Origin: JAMXLG01 sp963818925
GTDB taxonomy: Bacteria > Vulcanimicrobiota > Vulcanimicrobiia > Vulcanimicrobiales > Vulcanimicrobiaceae
DNA: 64,000 nt
Reading direction: 5' to 3'
Assembly (NCBI GenBank): GCA_963818925.1
Contig: CAWFTN010000001.1
Coordinates: 2,480,001 to 2,544,000, forward strand
The position numbers were made by a program, and so were the translations under genes. Below are positions 36,100-44,763 of this stretch, piece after piece (within the stretch, counting starts at the first letter, position 1; every line of letters begins with the position of its first letter). The notes under the pieces were generated by a model. The model searched no databases. It was not told where the DNA came from and saw only the letters and a list, made by a program, of their open reading frames with translations.

Positions 36100-37820
36100 G
36101 CCGGTCGCAACGCCTGTACGGCATTACGCAGCCCGGCGGCGCCGAAACGGTGCGTAAAATCACCGAACGATTCTTCCCGCAGACGTTCGCGCTTCCATAA
36201 CTCGAAGACGACGTGCAACACCGGCGCGATCGCGTCGTATGCAACGCCTTGCGCGTAGACGTCGTTGAGTCGGGTATTCGCAGAATCGCCGCCGAGGAAA
36301 ATGTCATAGAGTCCGAGAGAGCGGCCGACGATGCCGATGTCGCCCATGCGCGGGCGCGCGCATCCGTTCGGACAGCCCGTCATGCGTATGCCGATCGGTT
36401 CGTCTTGAAGCCCGAGTTCGAGCAGGTCGCGTTCGATGCGCTCGACGAGCGACGGCAACGCGCGTTCCGCTTCAGCGACCGCGAGGCCGCACGTCGGAAG
36501 CGCCGGGCACGCGATCGCTCCGCGTCGCAGTCCGAGTTGGTTTGGATCATCTATCACGCCGTGATGACGAAGCATCGCGCCGACATGTTTGCGCGCTTTC
36601 GCGGGAATGCCGGTAAGAATGATGTTCTGCTGGGGCGTTATGCGCAATCGCGGGCGCAGCATCGCGACGATCTCTCGCAACGCCGTACGCAGCATACCGC
36701 GCGTCGTGTCGGCGATGCGGCCGTTTTCGACGTATAGCCCAAGCGACCACGAAGCGTCAAGCTGACGGTGCCATCCAAGGTGATCGTGCGCGGCGATAAA
36801 CTTCACGTCGCGCGGATCCGCAACGTGCCGCCCCAAACGCTCCTCCAGTTGGTCGCGGAACCACTCGATGCCACGCTCCTCGACGACATATTTCATCCGC
36901 GCATGCCGCCGATCTTTGCGGTCGCCGTAGTCGCGCTGGATCGTGACAATTGTTCCGGCAACCTCTGTGACCTCGTCCGGCGAGACGAAGCATAACGGCG
37001 TCGCAAGGCGAGGATATGTCTCGCTCTTTCCATGCGTCGATCCCATTCCGCCGCCGATGAGCACGGTGAATCCGGCAACACCGCCGACTCCGTCGAGCTC
37101 AGCGACAAAACCGATGTCTTGCGTGTACACGTCAATGCAGTTATCATCCGGCATTGCGACGCCGATCTTGAACTTGCGCGGCAAATAGGTGTCACCGTAG
37201 ATCGGCTCTTCATCAACTGCAGGCTCTTGTGGCTCGAGCTTCCGGCCGTCGACCCAGATTTCGTGATAGGCGCGAGTGCGCGGTGCGAGGTGCATGGCGA
37301 TGCGATGTGCGTACTGTAAAACCAGAAGGTGCGCCGGGTCGCGAGCCGGCGCGGCACACGCCATCACGTTACGGTTCACGTCGCCGCATGCGGCGAGGGT
37401 CGACAGTAACGACGCGTTGATCGCCTTGATCGTCGCGAGAAGATCGTGGATGAGGACGCCGTGAAGCTGAATCCCTTGCCGCGTCGTTAATCTGATCGTG
37501 CCGTTGCCATACGCGTTCGCGATCGCATCGTGCGCAAGATATTGTTCCGCGCTCAACGCTCCGCCCGGGATGCGCGAGCGAACCATGAATTGGTACGCCT
37601 TTTGGGTGCCCGCCTCTTTATGCTCGCGCCGCCGGTCGCGGTTTTCTTGTTGATAGCTTCCGTGGAACTTCAGGAGCTGCAAATCCGCTTCATCGAAATG
37701 CGTTGCGCCGGAAGCGATGGTTTTCGCGATCGTGCCGCGCAAATGGGCGCTCTGGAGCTTGATCGCTTCGTTCTTACTGCCCTCACCAACGCCGAGACTA
37801 ACGAGGTTGTCGTTCATCAC
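36096..37820 (-). CDS. cysI: Assimilatory sulfite reductase hemoprotein (siroheme, 4Fe-4S)
   Basis: 574 aa. Two-fold repeated reductase with ferredoxin-like domains. Siroheme/[4Fe-4S] ligands in CPALPTCGLAVAEAE and TGCPNGCARP; anion-binding arginines in TIRLTTRQGIQLHGV. Length and N-terminal LLKFHGSYQQENRDRR fit CysI-type enzymes. Reduces sulfite to sulfide with six electrons; the donor is not encoded here. It overlaps cysH by 4 bp (ATGA). Confidence 0.93.
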   Translation of the reverse strand: MMNDNLVSLGVGEGSKNEAIKLQSAHLRGTIAKTIASGATHFDEADLQLLKFHGSYQQENRDRRREHKEAGTQKAYQFMVRSRIPGGALSAEQYLAHDAIANAYGNGTIRLTTRQGIQLHGVLIHDLLATIKAINASLLSTLAACGDVNRNVMACAAPARDPAHLLVLQYAHRIAMHLAPRTRAYHEIWVDGRKLEPQEPAVDEEPIYGDTYLPRKFKIGVAMPDDNCIDVYTQDIGFVAELDGVGGVAGFTVLIGGGMGSTHGKSETYPRLATPLCFVSPDEVTEVAGTIVTIQRDYGDRKDRRHARMKYVVEERGIEWFRDQLEERLGRHVADPRDVKFIAAHDHLGWHRQLDASWSLGLYVENGRIADTTRGMLRTALREIVAMLRPRLRITPQQNIILTGIPAKARKHVGAMLRHHGVIDDPNQLGLRRGAIACPALPTCGLAVAEAERALPSLVERIERDLLELGLQDEPIGIRMTGCPNGCARPRMGDIGIVGRSLGLYDIFLGGDSANTRLNDVYAQGVAYDAIAPVLHVVFELWKRERLREESFGDFTHRFGAAGLRNAVQALRPA

Positions 37821-38542
37821 ACGTGCCCTTTCTCAGTTGCCGCCCCATGAAGACCACACTCGATCTTGCCTGTGCCGGGCCAGCGGCCGGCGCGCAAATC
37901 TTCACCCTGCCGGATCGCGCGGGTGCACGGCACACATCCGATACTGGCGTAGCCGTCATCGTGAAGATTGTTGTACGGCAGATCATGCGCGCGAACGTAC
38001 GCCCACACCATGTGCTCGTCCCAATTGACGAGCGGGCTGATTTTAACGAGGCCGAAACGGTCGTCCCATGCGATCGGATCCACACCTGCGCGCGTTCGTG
38101 ATTGATCGCGGCGAATGCCCGTGATCCACGCGTCGTATCGCGACAAAAAGGCCCGCTGAGGTTCGACTTTGCGTAACGTGCAGCAGGCGTCGGCGTCTCG
38201 TTCCCAGAGTGCGGCTCCGTGCGATTGCGCCTGTTGCTCTACGGAGTTTGAAGGACGCACGGCGATGGGATCGACTCCGTATCGCTTTCGTACCGCATCG
38301 ACGAGCGCGTGCGTTTGTGGAAAAAGCAAACCGGTATCGAGATAATACGGATCGACGAGCCCCCCGAGTTCTGAGGCCATATGCAGCAGCACCATCCCGG
38401 ACGGCCCGCCGAACGAGCACGCGAGCGCAATGCGCGGATATGCGTCGAGCGCATATCGCAGAACATCTTGAGGCGCCGCATCGGAAAGGGCGTGTGAAAC
38501 CACGCCGAGCGCGTCTGGCTTCTCGCCGAGAGTCGTTTCCAT
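37817..38542 (-). CDS. cysH: Adenylyl-sulfate reductase, [4Fe-4S] CysH type
   Basis: 241 aa. PP-loop region ACSFGGPSGMVLLHM, YYLDTGLLFPQT, the iron-sulfur cysteine pairs DACCTLRKVEP and GCVPCTRAI, and the C-terminal nucleophile in ECGLHG. The CC plus CxxC pairs indicate the cluster-containing APS reductase class, though some members also take PAPS. Gives sulfite for CysI. First structural gene after a cysteine-rich leader peptide and terminator. Confidence 0.93.
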   Translation of the reverse strand: METTLGEKPDALGVVSHALSDAAPQDVLRYALDAYPRIALACSFGGPSGMVLLHMASELGGLVDPYYLDTGLLFPQTHALVDAVRKRYGVDPIAVRPSNSVEQQAQSHGAALWERDADACCTLRKVEPQRAFLSRYDAWITGIRRDQSRTRAGVDPIAWDDRFGLVKISPLVNWDEHMVWAYVRAHDLPYNNLHDDGYASIGCVPCTRAIRQGEDLRAGRWPGTGKIECGLHGAATEKGHV

Positions 38543-38562
38543 GTCGTTCCCGTAATAGAGAA

Positions 38563-38592
38563 AGCCCCCGCTGTCGTACGACGGCGGGGGCT
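38563..38592 (-). terminator. Attenuator terminator upstream of cysH
   Basis: On the minus strand AGCCCCCGC pairs with GCGGGGGCT (9 bp, perfect) around a 12-nt loop that can itself form a GTCG/CGAC helix, followed by TTTCTCT. It lies 20 bp before cysH. Its 5' arm is also complementary to part of the leader peptide coding sequence. Confidence 0.8.
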
Positions 38593-38644
38593 ATAGCTGA
38601 TACAGTACCTGTGTCGTTACACGATGCGACAGCTATCCCACGCC
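38583..38644 (-). promoter_or_regulatory. Antiterminator pairing of the cys attenuator
   Basis: 38644-38630 (leader codons 16-21, GGCGTGGGATAGCTG) can pair with 38599-38583, which contains the terminator's 5' arm: GGCG with CGCC, GGG with CCC, ATAGCTG with CAGCTAT, small bulges between. This excludes the terminator. A ribosome stalled at Cys codons 5-12 leaves the upstream strand free; one reaching the stop codon covers or passes it. Confidence 0.65.
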
Positions 38645-38691
38645 GGCGGCGTCGAACAACAGAGACATGCGCAAGAGCACACAATGAACAT
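38617..38691 (-). CDS. Cys-rich leader peptide of the cys operon (24 aa, probably leaderless)
   Basis: ATG at 38691, TAA at 38619-38617. Cys at codons 5, 7, 9, 11, 12 and 21, six of 24 (core CSCACLCC). The ATG is only about 2-3 nt downstream of the transcription start expected from the promoter at 38701-38729, so it should be translated without a Shine-Dalgarno. Expected role: ribosome stalling when Cys-tRNA is short. Resembles the leaderless poly-cysteine uORF attenuators known in mycobacteria; here it is inferred from sequence alone. Confidence 0.75.
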   Translation of the reverse strand: MFIVCSCACLCCSTPPAWDSCRIV

Positions 38692-38700
38692 TACGCGCTA

Positions 38701-38729
38701 AACCTATCACGCGGGGAATATTGCGTCAA
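38701..38729 (-). promoter_or_regulatory. Sigma-70-type promoter of the cys operon
   Basis: On the minus strand TTGACG (38729-38724), a 17-nt spacer and TAGGTT (38706-38701). The predicted start near 38694-38693 is almost at the leader peptide ATG. No other promoter-like pair was seen in this gap. Confidence 0.65.
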
Positions 38730-38751
38730 TGCCCGTTGGCATTAATCGGCG

Positions 38752-39923
38752 TTACTGCTTCGCAGGGAGCGCGGCTACGATGCGATCGATCAGCACGCCG
38801 ACGTGATCTTCTTGCGGGTCGGGCTGACTGTTCAATGTGACGGTGAGCACGAGGTTACGCTGGGGCGCATAGACGTGCACGAAGCGGTATCCAAGTGTCA
38901 TACCTTCGTAGAACATAAAACGCCCGAGCGGCGCCTTGTACATTTCGCCGACGCCGAGTCCAAACGTTTTTGGCTCGCTTTGCGTCGCTTGCGCTACCGG
39001 CTTCCCGGTCGTCATCGATACGCACGACAGCAATTCATCATGCTGCTTCTTCGGCAAAATCGTTGGGCCGTACAAGATCTGAACCCATTTATCGAGGGCA
39101 GCGGGCGTCGCGACGATGCCGCCGGCGGCCTGCGTCCACGAAAGGCTGAAGTTGCGCACGTCGCGTTTGTACAGCAATTGCAGTCCGGCGTTGTCCGGCT
39201 GGTTGTTGAAAAAATATCCGGACGAAAGGCGCCCTTGAAGCGTTGCGGGCAGCACGTTCGGATCGTAATACAAGTTCGTGAGATGGTACGGCATGAAGAT
39301 CCGTGAGCGCAGTAAGTCGCCGTACGACTGACCGGTAACTTTTTCCAGGATCATCTGCGTGAGAATGTAGCCGGTGTTCGAATAATTCCAGCCACGCAAG
39401 AACGTCGCGTGCCCGTTTTTTTTGGATAAACGAAAGCAACGAGTTCTGCCGCGGAATAGTTCTTATACGGGTTCTTTGCGTAATCGCGCTGCCATGTGGG
39501 GTCGTTATCGTACGTCGGGATTCCACTCGTCATATCGAGCATGTGGCGGATCGTCGCGTTTTTCCATGCGGGATATTGCTGGAGGTATCGCCCGATCGGC
39601 GCATCGAGATCTAGTTTCCCGGCCGCTTCTAATTGCAGCGCAAGAACGGCCGTAAACGCTTTCGTGTTGCTGCCGATCTGGAACAGCGTCGACGGTTTCG
39701 CGCCTGTCGCCGCGACGATCGGGTCATCACCGCGGAGCGTTGTAATGCTAGCCGAAGCCGCACTGATGTGTTCGGCCGCACCGCGCTCCTCGACATACGT
39801 TTGCAGAATCTTGGTGATTTTCGTTTGTGGCGAGGCATCGTTTGCCGCGATGCTCGAAGCGGGTGCGAACAGGATGGCGGCAGCGACTGCCGGCGCAAGG
39901 ACCATTCGAAAAATGCTCATCAT
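38752..39923 (-). pseudogene. Serine hydrolase (beta-lactamase family) with homopolymer frameshift
   Basis: Two frames together encode about 390 aa: signal peptide (MMSIFRMVLAPAVAAAILF), SNTK nucleophile motif, TSGIPTY, then after the break GWNYSNTGYILTQM (YxN motif) and a C-terminal half ending PDPQEDHVGVLID. The break is in an A8 run on the minus strand (plus T8, 39416-39423); one more A restores the frame (PKKNGHATFLRGW). It may be a real mutation, phase variation or a sequencing error. Confidence 0.8.
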
Positions 39924-39998
39924 CTGCTATCGTAAAGGACGAGCGCCGTCTGTGGCTATCCCGTTATCGCACAGTGGGGCTCGCTTGCTTTTATCGAC

Positions 39999-42203
39999 CT
40001 AACGCGCGTGATTGTGCGCCAGAATCCGATTCAATACCGCGGGGGCTACGGCGTCCGGACGGCTGAAGTCGAGTTGCGCGCTTTGAACGGCACCATATGC
40101 CGTTTGCAGATTGCGTTTGGTGGTATCGATCTCCGGCGCAAGCGCGGTATACGGACGCAGATTCGCCGTCGATGAAAACGCTCCATACATCGGCGTCGCC
40201 ATCGCATCGTAGGTCGAAAGCGGCTGCATTCCGAGCAGAAGTTCAATCGTCCGCAGGATGCTCACCGTTGCATAGTGCTCGTGACGCACGCCTCCGCGTG
40301 AATATGGCGAGATGACGAACGCGGCGGTGCGCTGATCGCTCACGTGATCGGGACCGTCTTGGGCGTCATCCTCGATGACGAACACCGCCGACGACTTCCA
40401 CACCGGCGAGTGTGAAATCGCGTCGATCATTCGGCCCAACGCGTAATCATTTTGTGCTACGTATGAGGACGGCGTCAACTCCTTCGGCTTACTGCCGAAA
40501 GTATGATCGTTCGGCAACCAAATAAATTCGAATTGCGGCAGCGTACCGGCGCGTATGAATCCATCGAATTCACGCCGCCACTCCTTCACGCGCTCGAGAT
40601 CGCTGGTATGTAAATCCCAGCCGGGATAGCGCGGAGCGATGATTCCATTGAGACTCGGAATATCGGCCACCCAAGCGCTGCCAGGCGTCTTTCCAGGATC
40701 GACGAGTTCGCCGTAATCGCGAAACGACACGTGCGCGCGTCGCGCCGCATCCCAAAGATATCCGGCAGGCGAGACGACCGGTCCGTCAGCTTGCGAGACG
40801 TCTTCGGCATAGCTGCGCTTCCCATAGATCAGTGGCCAGAAGCGCTCCATGTAATCGTTCGAAAATCCCGCATCGGCCCACATGTGGCCGGTCGCGCTTA
40901 CCTCGCCGCTCGTGTAGGTGTTGTCGAACAAACCGAAGCGTGCGGCCATCGCGTGCTCGTTCGGCGTAACCTTGCGGCCAAACCATGCGAGCTTCGCATC
41001 ACCGTTGCCCTGCGGCATATCCCCCAGCACTTGATCGTACGAGCGATTCTCCTTGAGCACGAAAAACACGTGTTGAATCGGACCGTTCCGGCGAAGGGCG
41101 GTGGAAGGCGAGGGATCGTTCCACGCTTGCGCGCCTTGCGGATTCCCGTTCATCGCAAACGTCGACGGCAGGTCGTACGCGCGCAACGATCCGAATTCGA
41201 TCGTTCCGATGTAATCGCGATCGCTTCCCGGACGAAGATTCGGATTCGGACGCGCACCCTCGCCCTTGCCGTTCAAGACGTAGAGCCGGCCGTGCGAAGC
41301 GATCGCATCGGTCGGATACCACCCGGCTCCCATGCGTCCGGCGAGTTCGTCGTTGCGCAAAATCGCCACGGAATTTGCCGCGCCGAGCGTCACGAAAATC
41401 GCGCCGTCGCCTGCGGAGATCGAGTTCGGAGAAACGCCGATTGCATCGAACGGCGCCCGGTCGCGAACCGAAACATCTTTGACCGGGCGTAAATCCCGCG
41501 CGTTGAGGATTGCTACCGCATCGGCGTCGTTTTCCGCGACGTACAGCTTTCCACCGGAGACGAGCAACGCCGACGGATGCAGACCGACGTGCGCGCGATG
41601 CTGAATCGTTCCCGTGGCCGCGTCGATCGCGACGACTTCATTTGACGGACGCAGCGCAACGAACACGCTTGTGCCGTCATCACTGAAGGCGATGCCGCCG
41701 GCTTGCGCTCCGAACCGGACTGCACGGGCAATGCCGATCGTTTGAAGCGTTCCGACGCGCAGCGACATATCGCGAGCCGTCGCGACGGCGTACGTTTTTC
41801 CGTCCGGCGACGCCGCAACGAACAGCGGATACGAAGTCTTCGGAAAGGCGATACGTTCGACGGCATGCGTTTGAACGTCGATTCGCAACAGCGCATCTGC
41901 GATGCCGCCGGCGACCATCACATGCTGCGCGTCGGTCCACGCCGGGCGACCAAACGCGCCTGGCAACGGGATTGTCGCAATGCGCTCGAGATTCGGCAAG
42001 CGATAGAGACCGAGCGCCGGAGGATTGTATCCGGCCTCCACAACGGCAATCGTCGTGCCGTCGGGCGAAAGCGACATGCCTTGCGGCATCGTTCCCGTCT
42101 CGACCATCGCTCCCGGCGGCGATTGCACGACCCAGTTGTTCGGAAGAACAATCGGCGATGCCGCGATCAAAACGAACGACAAAAGAATCGATAAGCGTCG
42201 CAA
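39999..42203 (-). CDS. Secreted YncE-like beta-propeller fused to phosphoesterase/alkaline phosphatase-type domain
   Basis: 734 aa from TTG at 42203 with GGGAGG 7 nt upstream. Signal peptide (LSILLSFVLIAASPIVL), a seven-bladed-type propeller (about 35-340, repeats like GGIAFSDDGTSVFVALRPSN), then a phosphoesterase domain (about 370-700) with VFFVLKENRSYDQVLGDM, GHMWADAGFSNDYMERF and FVIEDDAQDGPDHV holding likely metal ligands. Similar fusions hydrolyse phosphate esters or phospholipids outside the cell; substrate unknown. Confidence 0.85.
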   Translation of the reverse strand: MRRLSILLSFVLIAASPIVLPNNWVVQSPPGAMVETGTMPQGMSLSPDGTTIAVVEAGYNPPALGLYRLPNLERIATIPLPGAFGRPAWTDAQHVMVAGGIADALLRIDVQTHAVERIAFPKTSYPLFVAASPDGKTYAVATARDMSLRVGTLQTIGIARAVRFGAQAGGIAFSDDGTSVFVALRPSNEVVAIDAATGTIQHRAHVGLHPSALLVSGGKLYVAENDADAVAILNARDLRPVKDVSVRDRAPFDAIGVSPNSISAGDGAIFVTLGAANSVAILRNDELAGRMGAGWYPTDAIASHGRLYVLNGKGEGARPNPNLRPGSDRDYIGTIEFGSLRAYDLPSTFAMNGNPQGAQAWNDPSPSTALRRNGPIQHVFFVLKENRSYDQVLGDMPQGNGDAKLAWFGRKVTPNEHAMAARFGLFDNTYTSGEVSATGHMWADAGFSNDYMERFWPLIYGKRSYAEDVSQADGPVVSPAGYLWDAARRAHVSFRDYGELVDPGKTPGSAWVADIPSLNGIIAPRYPGWDLHTSDLERVKEWRREFDGFIRAGTLPQFEFIWLPNDHTFGSKPKELTPSSYVAQNDYALGRMIDAISHSPVWKSSAVFVIEDDAQDGPDHVSDQRTAAFVISPYSRGGVRHEHYATVSILRTIELLLGMQPLSTYDAMATPMYGAFSSTANLRPYTALAPEIDTTKRNLQTAYGAVQSAQLDFSRPDAVAPAVLNRILAHNHAR

Positions 42204-42375
42204 CGCGAAGCCTCCCTCAAGACATCAGCCGTCTGCTCTTGTCGTCTAAGGTGCTTCGCGAGTCCTTTTGTGACCAAACGAGCAGGCGCATATTTCCTGG
42301 GATAGGACTAAATCCTGACGCGCGCGGGCCCTCGGCCTCGTTTATGCTTGCTTTCGGCGGGTAACGAAAGCGCAC

Positions 42376-42774
42376 GTGAGTCCGACTTACCGCGCCGCGT
42401 TTACCGGCGATCATCGTAACGTTCCGCTTGCGCGAAACGCCATAGCAAGTTTCGCGCGCATTTGCGGCTTCTCCGTGGAGGAAGTAAGCGACATCCGGCT
42501 AGCCGCGGGCGAAGCGCTCAGCAACGCGGTCGAACACGGCCGCACGATGCGCTCGAACGGTTTCTCGGTACGGTGCACCTTCGCACAAGAAGAACTCACG
42601 ATCGAGATCCGAGACAACGGCGAAGGGTTCTCACTCGAGGGCAAACGCGACGAAACCCCGATCGAACAACGAACTCGGGGTTTCGGCATTTTCCTTATGC
42701 GCCGCCTCATGGACGGGGTTCAGTTCTACAACAACGGCACGTGCGTACGGCTCATCCGCAGACACGTATCGTAG
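42376..42774 (+). CDS. RsbW/SpoIIAB-like anti-sigma factor serine kinase (GHKL ATPase)
   Basis: 132 aa from GTG. N box IRLAAGEALSNAVEHG, G1 box IEIRDNGEGF and G2 box TRGFGIFLMRRLMDG. Such proteins bind a sigma factor or phosphorylate an antagonist. It may work with the PP2C fusion at 6232 (inference from domain logic; no sigma or antagonist gene adjoins). Convergent with ctpA. Confidence 0.87.
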   Translation: MSPTYRAAFTGDHRNVPLARNAIASFARICGFSVEEVSDIRLAAGEALSNAVEHGRTMRSNGFSVRCTFAQEELTIEIRDNGEGFSLEGKRDETPIEQRTRGFGIFLMRRLMDGVQFYNNGTCVRLIRRHVS

Positions 42775-42778
42775 CCGG

Positions 42779-44119
42779 TTACGGCTTTGTTGAGGCGATC
42801 TTCTTCTGTAAGAGCTGGATTGCGGCGCGAAGTTGCGGGTCGTTTGATGCATCGCCGAAGCGCGAACCGTTTGGTTCGTCAACGGCGACGTCCGGATCGA
42901 TGCCTTTCAAGTTGATGTCGCGACGACGCGGCGTCAGATAGTGCGCCGTCGTAATTTTGATTGCGGAGCCGTCGGCGAGCGGCGTGAGCGTTTGCATAAC
43001 GCCTTTGCCGAACGTACGCTGTCCAATGACTTGGGCGACGCCGTCGTCTTGGAGCGCGCCGGTCATGATTTCCGAAGCGGACGCCGTGTATTTGTTCACA
43101 AGCACCGTGATCGGGACGTTGAGCGGCGTGCCGGGCTCCGCATCGATCGTTTGATCCGGTTCGCCGCGTTGTTGCACGGTGAGAAGCGGACGCTGCGTGA
43201 TGAAGCGCGAGCTCATGTCGAGCGCTGAGTCGACGTAGCCGCCGCCGTCATTGCGCAGATCGAGAACGATCGCGCGCGCGTTCTGCTGGCGCAAGCGATC
43301 GAGTGCCGCATCGAACTGTTCCGGCGTGTCTTTGCCGAACGCGATGACGTAGACATAGCCGATGTTATCGGGGAGCATCTTGTCGACGACCGTCGGCGGT
43401 TGAATCTCGCTACGCACGATCGTGAAGTCGTGTTGCGGGTCGGTGCCGCGCGTAATTGCGAGGCGCACCGGTGTACCGGCTTTACCACGAAGCAATTTGC
43501 TCGCCGCGTCAACCGCAAGACCTTTCGTGCTCGTTCCGTCGATCGTCGTGATCAAGTCGCCCGCCTGCAATCCGGTCCGCTCCGCAGGCGTGCCGGGCAC
43601 GACGTAACTCACGCTGATCAAATTGCTTACGCTATCTTGCGCAACCATCACACCGATGCCCGAGATCCGTTCCGGATCGAGCGCGGCATTGAACGCTTTG
43701 AAATCGTCCGGCGTCATGAACACCGTGTAGCGATCGTTGACGGCCTTGGCCATGCCCGAGATCGCGGCATACGCAAATTGCGTCGGCGCGGCGTGCGCGC
43801 TCTCCGCGACGTCGGAGATCGTCTGATCGAGCGACGCGAGCGCAGGTTCAACCCCGTCCGTTGCTTTGATGTCGGGAACCGACACCTTGACGTGGTGCTT
43901 GTTCGCCTCGTCTGAGAGTGCGGTACGCGCGGCGTCGATGAGCGCTTGTTGATCGACGGGCTTGTAGTACGTGCGCGCGAGCAGACGATAGCTTTCGTTC
44001 ACGTCTGCAGCAACCGCAGCAGGAAGCGTCGTCTGCGCAAATGCGGGCACAGACGCTGCGAGAGAAAGAACTGCAGCGCACGCGGCAATGCGCGCGCGTC
44101 GCAAACGAGGCGGAATCAT
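42779..44119 (-). CDS. ctpA: S41-family C-terminal processing peptidase
   Basis: 446 aa with signal peptide (ACAAVLSLAASVPAFA). A PDZ domain (about 150-235, GIGVMVAQD, GLQAGDLITTIDG) is followed by the S41 catalytic core: IVLDLRNDGGGYVDSALD, nucleophile Ser in KYTASASEIMTGAL and the base Lys in RTFGKGVMQ. Cleaves C-termini of exported proteins. Starts 23 bp after the gene at 44143 ends, so probably cotranscribed. Confidence 0.93.
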   Translation of the reverse strand: MIPPRLRRARIAACAAVLSLAASVPAFAQTTLPAAVAADVNESYRLLARTYYKPVDQQALIDAARTALSDEANKHHVKVSVPDIKATDGVEPALASLDQTISDVAESAHAAPTQFAYAAISGMAKAVNDRYTVFMTPDDFKAFNAALDPERISGIGVMVAQDSVSNLISVSYVVPGTPAERTGLQAGDLITTIDGTSTKGLAVDAASKLLRGKAGTPVRLAITRGTDPQHDFTIVRSEIQPPTVVDKMLPDNIGYVYVIAFGKDTPEQFDAALDRLRQQNARAIVLDLRNDGGGYVDSALDMSSRFITQRPLLTVQQRGEPDQTIDAEPGTPLNVPITVLVNKYTASASEIMTGALQDDGVAQVIGQRTFGKGVMQTLTPLADGSAIKITTAHYLTPRRRDINLKGIDPDVAVDEPNGSRFGDASNDPQLRAAIQLLQKKIASTKP

Positions 44120-44142
44120 ATCGTTACTCTATCGGTCCCGGC

Positions 44143-44691
44143 TCAATCATACCTGAGATTAAAGCGATGCGGCTGCCAAAAGTGACCGAACGCCCACTCT
44201 ATCATGCCCTCAGGCGAATTAGCCGGCAAGAAGATGAGCCCTGGTTGCTCGACGTCATGAGGCAGATCGAACACGAGGTCTTCGTGCTGGACCGCTCCGC
44301 GGACGACGTGATCCGGACCGGGGCGACCGGTTCTGCGGTCGAGCAGCGCCTGCGCGATTTCATCGATTCTGAAACGGAGACCGGGCTTCGTCGCGCCGCG
44401 ACCGGCAAACGTATCGACTTCCACAAAGGTATCGTGCCACGTCGGCCGCAGACCGAACGGTGCCAGAATCCGAGCATGTACGATATAGAACACGCCCTTG
44501 GGGGCGATGCGCCTGGCGCCCTCCTTCAGTTCCCCGACGCGGTCCACGCCGTCGACCGTGACGCCGACTTCTCCGAGCCACTGGATCATCCCGAGCCGTA
44601 GCGGTTGAGGCGGCCGCGCAAACGTCAACAAGAGTACCCCCGCGACAAGGACGAAACAGGCCGCCGCGGCCGAAACCAGATATCGAATCAC
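44143..44691 (-). CDS. Hypothetical membrane-anchored extracytoplasmic protein
   Basis: 182 aa. One N-terminal helix (YLVSAAAACFVLVAGVLLLTF), then a soluble domain predicted mostly as beta strands with VFYIVHARILAPFG and LIFLPANSPEGMIEWAFGHF near the end. The layout resembles DUF4352-like Ig folds, but no signature is certain. Precedes ctpA, possibly a substrate or partner. Confidence 0.65.
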   Translation of the reverse strand: MIRYLVSAAAACFVLVAGVLLLTFARPPQPLRLGMIQWLGEVGVTVDGVDRVGELKEGARRIAPKGVFYIVHARILAPFGLRPTWHDTFVEVDTFAGRGATKPGLRFRIDEIAQALLDRRTGRPGPDHVVRGAVQHEDLVFDLPHDVEQPGLIFLPANSPEGMIEWAFGHFWQPHRFNLRYD

Positions 44692-44763
44692 GTCAGCTCC
44701 ATGCTTTGCAAAGCAAAGTTAACTACTTTGTAACACAAAGCGAGACGCGGATCAACCGTTCTG

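Noticed and set aside
38043..38684. 213-codon minus-strand frame covering the cys leader and the start of cysH
   Set aside because: It is out of frame with cysH and Arg-rich; the Cys-rich 24-codon frame and cysH explain the region better.
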